From the NCBI RefSeq assembly GCF_001984195.1, contig NZ_MTQN01000012.1, forward strand, positions 1,550,001 to 1,614,000: a stretch of DNA of 64,000 bases. The letters run 5' to 3'. Source of the DNA: Kribbella sp. ALI-6-A. Its GTDB lineage: Bacteria > Actinomycetota > Actinomycetes > Propionibacteriales > Kribbellaceae. The notes under the pieces were generated by a model. The model was not told where the DNA came from. It worked only from the letters and a program-made list of their open reading frames with translations, and did no database searches. Position numbers and translations under genes: made by a program. Positions 61,235 to 64,000 of this stretch are shown in pieces. How positions within the stretch are numbered: the stretch's first letter is position 1; the number at the start of each line of letters is the position of its first letter.

Positions 61235-62074
61235 AAGTTCGAGCGCCCCGCGCACTGCCTCCACGATCCAGTCGGGGTCGTACATCACGTCCTCCCAACT
61301 GAACCGCAGCACGAGCCAGCCCCGCAGGCTGAGGTTGACAAGTCGACGGCAGTCGCGGGCCAACGCGACCCGGCCGCCGTGGTGCTCGAATCCCTCCGCC
61401 TCGAGTCCGATGCGTCGATGCCGGTGTCCCAGGTCGAGCCGGGCGCTGAACCCGGAGCTCAGTACTTGGACCTGCGGTTCGAACCCCTCGATGCCGGCCT
61501 CGAGGAGGATCGCTCGAAGGGCCGACTCCAGCACGGACTCGGCCCTTCGGTCCGCGAGGCCGACAACCCGCTGGATCCGCAGGTGGTGCGGCCCGGACAG
61601 CCGGGCCGCGGCGTCCAGCAGTTCGTCGTGATCGACCAAGCCCAGGTGAAGAGCCGAATCAGCGACGGCGAGCGCCTCGGCCAGCGGCAGCGTCCGGACG
61701 CAATCGAGCACGGTCCGGACCGGCGTTGTCACGTCGTCGATCACTGGTACGTGGGCCCAGTGCAGTACGCAGGGAAGTCCAGCCCGGCGCCGCAGTCGTC
61801 CGGGGCGAAGGGTCACGTGGGGGAGCGACGGTGCCGAGAGGACTCCCATCTTCCAGTGCTGAGCAGCGCTGAGGTGTGAGACCGCACCACCGTGACTTCG
61901 TGCCGCGGTCAATGCCGGCGGCGCCTCCGGAAGCGCGTACACCCCTTTGGCGACCCGGCGAATCGTCCCGGCGATGAGTGCCGCGCGAATCGCGCGTGCG
62001 GACACGACGGCCAGCAGTTCGGCGAAGGTCGCACTGCCACCACGCCGAGCAAGCACCTCACCGACCTCCGCCAT
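61199..62074 (-). CDS. AbiEi-like/DUF559 endonuclease-fold protein
   Basis: 291 residues; Met start at MAEVGEVLARRGGSATFAEL. An N-terminal winged helix (FAELLAVVSARAIRAALIAG, VAKGVYALPEA) like AbiEi antitoxin domains, a middle region, and a C-terminal DUF559 (Vsr-like restriction-endonuclease fold) with ARLDLGHRHRRIGLEAEGFE and RDCRRLVNLSLRGWLVLRFS. In DUF559 the D...ExE-type acidic residues and Lys would bind metal; here Asp and Glu are present. Flanked on both sides by inverted-repeat units. Possible orphan defence or domesticated mobile gene. Confidence 0.8.
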   Translation of the reverse strand: MAEVGEVLARRGGSATFAELLAVVSARAIRAALIAGTIRRVAKGVYALPEAPPALTAARSHGGAVSHLSAAQHWKMGVLSAPSLPHVTLRPGRLRRRAGLPCVLHWAHVPVIDDVTTPVRTVLDCVRTLPLAEALAVADSALHLGLVDHDELLDAAARLSGPHHLRIQRVVGLADRRAESVLESALRAILLEAGIEGFEPQVQVLSSGFSARLDLGHRHRRIGLEAEGFEHHGGRVALARDCRRLVNLSLRGWLVLRFSWEDVMYDPDWIVEAVRGALELPPLTNRLPTAA

Positions 62075-62133
62075 TGCAGCAGCTTGACGGATTGCCGCGG
62101 CCTGCGGCGGCGATTGTCCACAGGTGCGGACGC

Positions 62134-62221
62134 CCAGCACTCACCAAGCGGAGTTCGCGGTCGAGACACGGGGTTGTCTGAGCGTGGAGGCGGGGTCGCC
62201 GCGGCGGTTGATGAGTGGTGG
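62134..62221. repeat. Inverted-repeat unit, right of DUF559 gene
   Basis: CCAGCACTCACCAA (62134-62147) and TTGATGAGTGGTGG (62208-62221) are imperfect inverted arms (12 of 14) that again enclose exactly 60 bp, as in the left unit. The enclosed sequences of the two units are not alike beyond AGGCGG at the same offset. The unit ends 26 bp before the sialidase-like ATG. Confidence 0.65.
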
Positions 62222-62247
62222 ACGTCCGCATGTGAAACCGTGGAGCC

Positions 62248-63270
62248 ATGAGTCGCGTGGTGATCGCCCGGAGCATTGCCGGTCAGCTGCCCTACTTCCC
62301 GAGTGCCATCCGGCTGGCGGACGGGCGCGTGCTCGTCGTGTGGCGGGAAGGGCTCGGGCATGTGCGCAGCGTGGGGCGGATCGTCGCGGCGGAGAGTGCG
62401 GACGACGGGCGGACGTGGTCGGAGCCGCGGGTGGTCGTGGACACGGTCTACGACGACCGGGATCCGATGCTGGTGCAGCTCTCGGGTGGGGACATCCTGC
62501 TGAGCTGGTTCCAGATCGACTGGTCGGTGCGGCCTTACACCTGCCCGGCGGTGCTGGTCGCACGATCCGTGGACGGCGGTGGGACGTGGGGCGAGCCGGT
62601 GACAGTCGGGTCGACGATGGTGGACCACGAGACCAGCGAGGTGTGGCACAGCTTTCGGGCGGGGCACATCGTGGCGCACGGGCAGATTCTCGAGCTGCCG
62701 AACGGGGATCTGCTGGCTCCGGTCTACGGGGTGTTCCCGGGCGACGCGCGGCATTCGGCGAGCGTTGTGCGGTCGATCGACGGTGGACAGACCTGGCCGG
62801 CCTCGAACGAGGTCGTGCTGGGGCGGAAGCCGGAGCGCGAGTACCTGGAGCCGGTGCTGACGTTGTTGCCGGGTGGGCAGGTGGTCGCCTTGCTGCGGAC
62901 TGATGAAGAGGCTGAGCTGGTGCGCTCCGACGACAACGGGCTGACGTGGTCGGAGCCGGAACTGTGCGGGTTGCACGCGTCGTCGGCGGACACGCTGACG
63001 CTGTCGGACGGCGCCGTGCTGCTGGCGTACGGCGATGTGTCCAAGCGGTTCAATCCGGGGCGGCCGACGGTGGCGACGATCATCCGCGATCCGCTCGGGC
63101 CCTGGGACCAGGATCCGTTGCGGGTGGTCATCGACGCCGGCCAGAACACGGTGGACCAGGCCAACCCCGCGGTCGTCGAGCTGCCGGGCGACGAGCTGCT
63201 GGTGATCAGCTACGACATCTTCACTCGCGAGATAGTTGGAGTACTGGTGCCGCGGTCCGCGCTGCAGTAG
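62248..63270 (+). CDS. Sialidase-like Asp-box propeller protein
   Basis: 340 residues with four Asp boxes (SADDGRTW, SVDGGGTW, SIDGGQTW, SDDNGLTW) of the six-bladed sialidase propeller. An early Arg in FPSAIRLADGRVLVVWREGL and Glu in EVWHSF could serve as in exo-sialidases, but the full catalytic set (three Arg, Tyr/Glu, Asp) cannot be confirmed. No signal peptide, so it is probably cytoplasmic and may act on an oligosaccharide or be a binding protein. Confidence 0.8.
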   Translation: MSRVVIARSIAGQLPYFPSAIRLADGRVLVVWREGLGHVRSVGRIVAAESADDGRTWSEPRVVVDTVYDDRDPMLVQLSGGDILLSWFQIDWSVRPYTCPAVLVARSVDGGGTWGEPVTVGSTMVDHETSEVWHSFRAGHIVAHGQILELPNGDLLAPVYGVFPGDARHSASVVRSIDGGQTWPASNEVVLGRKPEREYLEPVLTLLPGGQVVALLRTDEEAELVRSDDNGLTWSEPELCGLHASSADTLTLSDGAVLLAYGDVSKRFNPGRPTVATIIRDPLGPWDQDPLRVVIDAGQNTVDQANPAVVELPGDELLVISYDIFTREIVGVLVPRSALQ

Positions 63271-63389
63271 ATCCAGTGCCGCGGTGCTCCGGCGTGGCGC
63301 TGCGGTGGGTGCGGTGCGTCTGCGGTGCTCGGGCGTCATGCTGCAGTAATTCCGGTGCGCCCGCGCGGTTCGGCCGTCACGCTGGGGGC

Positions 63390-63959
63390 GTGTCCAGGTC
63401 AGCGGTCCACCAGCAGGCCGACGGCGGCGTCCGTGGGCGGCTGCGTGCTGCCCACCGCTGGCGGCAGGACCGTGTGGACCGCTGGGCGTCGGCCGACCTC
63501 ACCGGCTGGTGGCGGGACGCCGAGCTGCTCCGCGACCTCGGCCCGGCTCTGGCCGGCCTGTACGACGAGACGCCGACCGTTGTGGTCGGGCCGGTGTCGC
63601 GCGGCGCCATGCTCGGCGCGCTGACCGCGGCCGCGCTGGGTGTCGGCTTCGTGGAGGCGCGCAAGGAGATCGCGCAGGCGACCGACAGCGACCGCTGGGT
63701 GCGCCGGACGACCGGGCCGGACTATCGCGACCGCAACCTGGTCTTCGGCTTCCGCCGCGACCTGGTGCAGTCGGGCGACCGGGTCCTGATGGTCGACGAT
63801 TGGGCGGACACCGGCGCCACCGCGCGAACCATCCGAGCTCTGGTGGAGGACTGCGGCGCCCAGTTCATCGGCGCGGCCTGCATCGTCGACGGCCTGCTGG
63901 ACCCGCGGCTGCGGCACGAGCTGCCGGTCCGCGCGCTGCTTGACGTACGAACGCTCTAG
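63390..63959 (+). CDS. Type I phosphoribosyltransferase
   Basis: 189 residues, GTG start. The PRPP motif is RVLMVDDWADTGATARTIRA; VVVGPVSRGAMLGALTAAAL is the preceding loop and FVEARKEI a flexible-loop region, as in adenine phosphoribosyltransferase-like proteins. Likely converts a base plus PRPP to a nucleotide; base not known. 119 bp after the sialidase-like gene. Confidence 0.82.
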   Translation: MSRSAVHQQADGGVRGRLRAAHRWRQDRVDRWASADLTGWWRDAELLRDLGPALAGLYDETPTVVVGPVSRGAMLGALTAAALGVGFVEARKEIAQATDSDRWVRRTTGPDYRDRNLVFGFRRDLVQSGDRVLMVDDWADTGATARTIRALVEDCGAQFIGAACIVDGLLDPRLRHELPVRALLDVRTL

Positions 63960-64000
63960 CCGGGGCTGTCGGCGATCTCGCCGCGCAGGCGAGCGTCGCG
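63956..64000 (-). CDS. Possible C-terminus of a gene beyond the window
   Basis: The minus strand reads RDARLRGEIADSPG then TAG (63958-63956), in open frame to the window edge. The composition looks coding, and the stop would overlap the convergent phosphoribosyltransferase gene by 4 bp. Fourteen codons are too few to be sure. Confidence 0.35.
   Translation of the reverse strand, partial: RDARLRGEIADSPG

Overview
The window is high-GC DNA, densely packed on both strands, with frequent GTG/TTG starts, many 4-bp ATGA/GTGA overlaps, abundant lipoproteins and secreted enzymes, and a Zur-controlled set of zinc-free ribosomal proteins. This points to an actinomycete. The gene families resemble Kribbella and related soil Propionibacteriales, but that is an inference from gene style, not a match. 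I see no rRNA, tRNA, CRISPR array, insertion sequence or origin, and no gene-free stretch longer than 300 bases.

Layout. 1-12.3 kb: two tandem beta-propeller lipoproteins, a small helical protein, a DUF4097 protein coupled to a ribbon-helix-helix protein with a collagen-like tail, an SDR oxidoreductase, a six-repeat FG-GAP-like secreted protein, a PhoD phosphatase with a discoidin-domain partner, an LppX/LprG-like lipoprotein and an EtfD-like membrane Fe-S oxidoreductase. 12.4-14.4 kb: a coupled pair made of an unrecognised protein and a TRAFAC-like GTPase, then a DUF6204 protein. 14.6-23.6 kb: secreted M36 and S53 proteases, RbsD/FucU, a nucleotidyltransferase-like protein, and an aldehyde dehydrogenase/DUF779 operon facing a GAF regulator with a SARP-like C-terminus. 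23.7-26.5 kb: a LacI regulator with paired operators, an amidohydrolase and a cysteine-dioxygenase-like cupin. 26.5-32.9 kb: a small kinase, an AbiEi/AbiEii type IV toxin-antitoxin pair, a methyltransferase, a TIGR03118 propeller, RidA, PhzF and an acidic protein. 33.1-40.7 kb: a complete kdpFABCDE potassium operon. 40.8-44.3 kb: an alpha/alpha-toroid protein and two tandem SGNH hydrolases.

44.3-61.1 kb is dominated by histidine degradation. hutH and hutU are followed by an OpuC-type ABC importer, an M20 amidohydrolase in the position of HutG, hutF and hutI, all on the plus strand. To the left are an IclR regulator, and a histidine-ammonia-lyase paralogue with a SMP-30-like protein on the minus strand. 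An identical 18-bp inverted repeat lies before both hutH and the lyase paralogue, which suggests one regulon. The paralogue has lost the residues that form the MIO cofactor. Between these parts sits a zinc-starvation island: a Zur box between a CobW/COG0523-like gene with degenerate GTPase motifs plus bL31B on one side, and bL33 plus uS14 on the other.

61.1-64 kb: a DUF559/AbiEi-like gene framed on both sides by matching inverted-repeat units, a sialidase-like Asp-box protein, a phosphoribosyltransferase, and possibly the last codons of a minus-strand gene. The most unusual items are the MIO-less lyase sharing the hut operator, the repeat-framed DUF559 gene, the GTPase module, and the ribbon-helix-helix protein with phased TGACGTCA sites.
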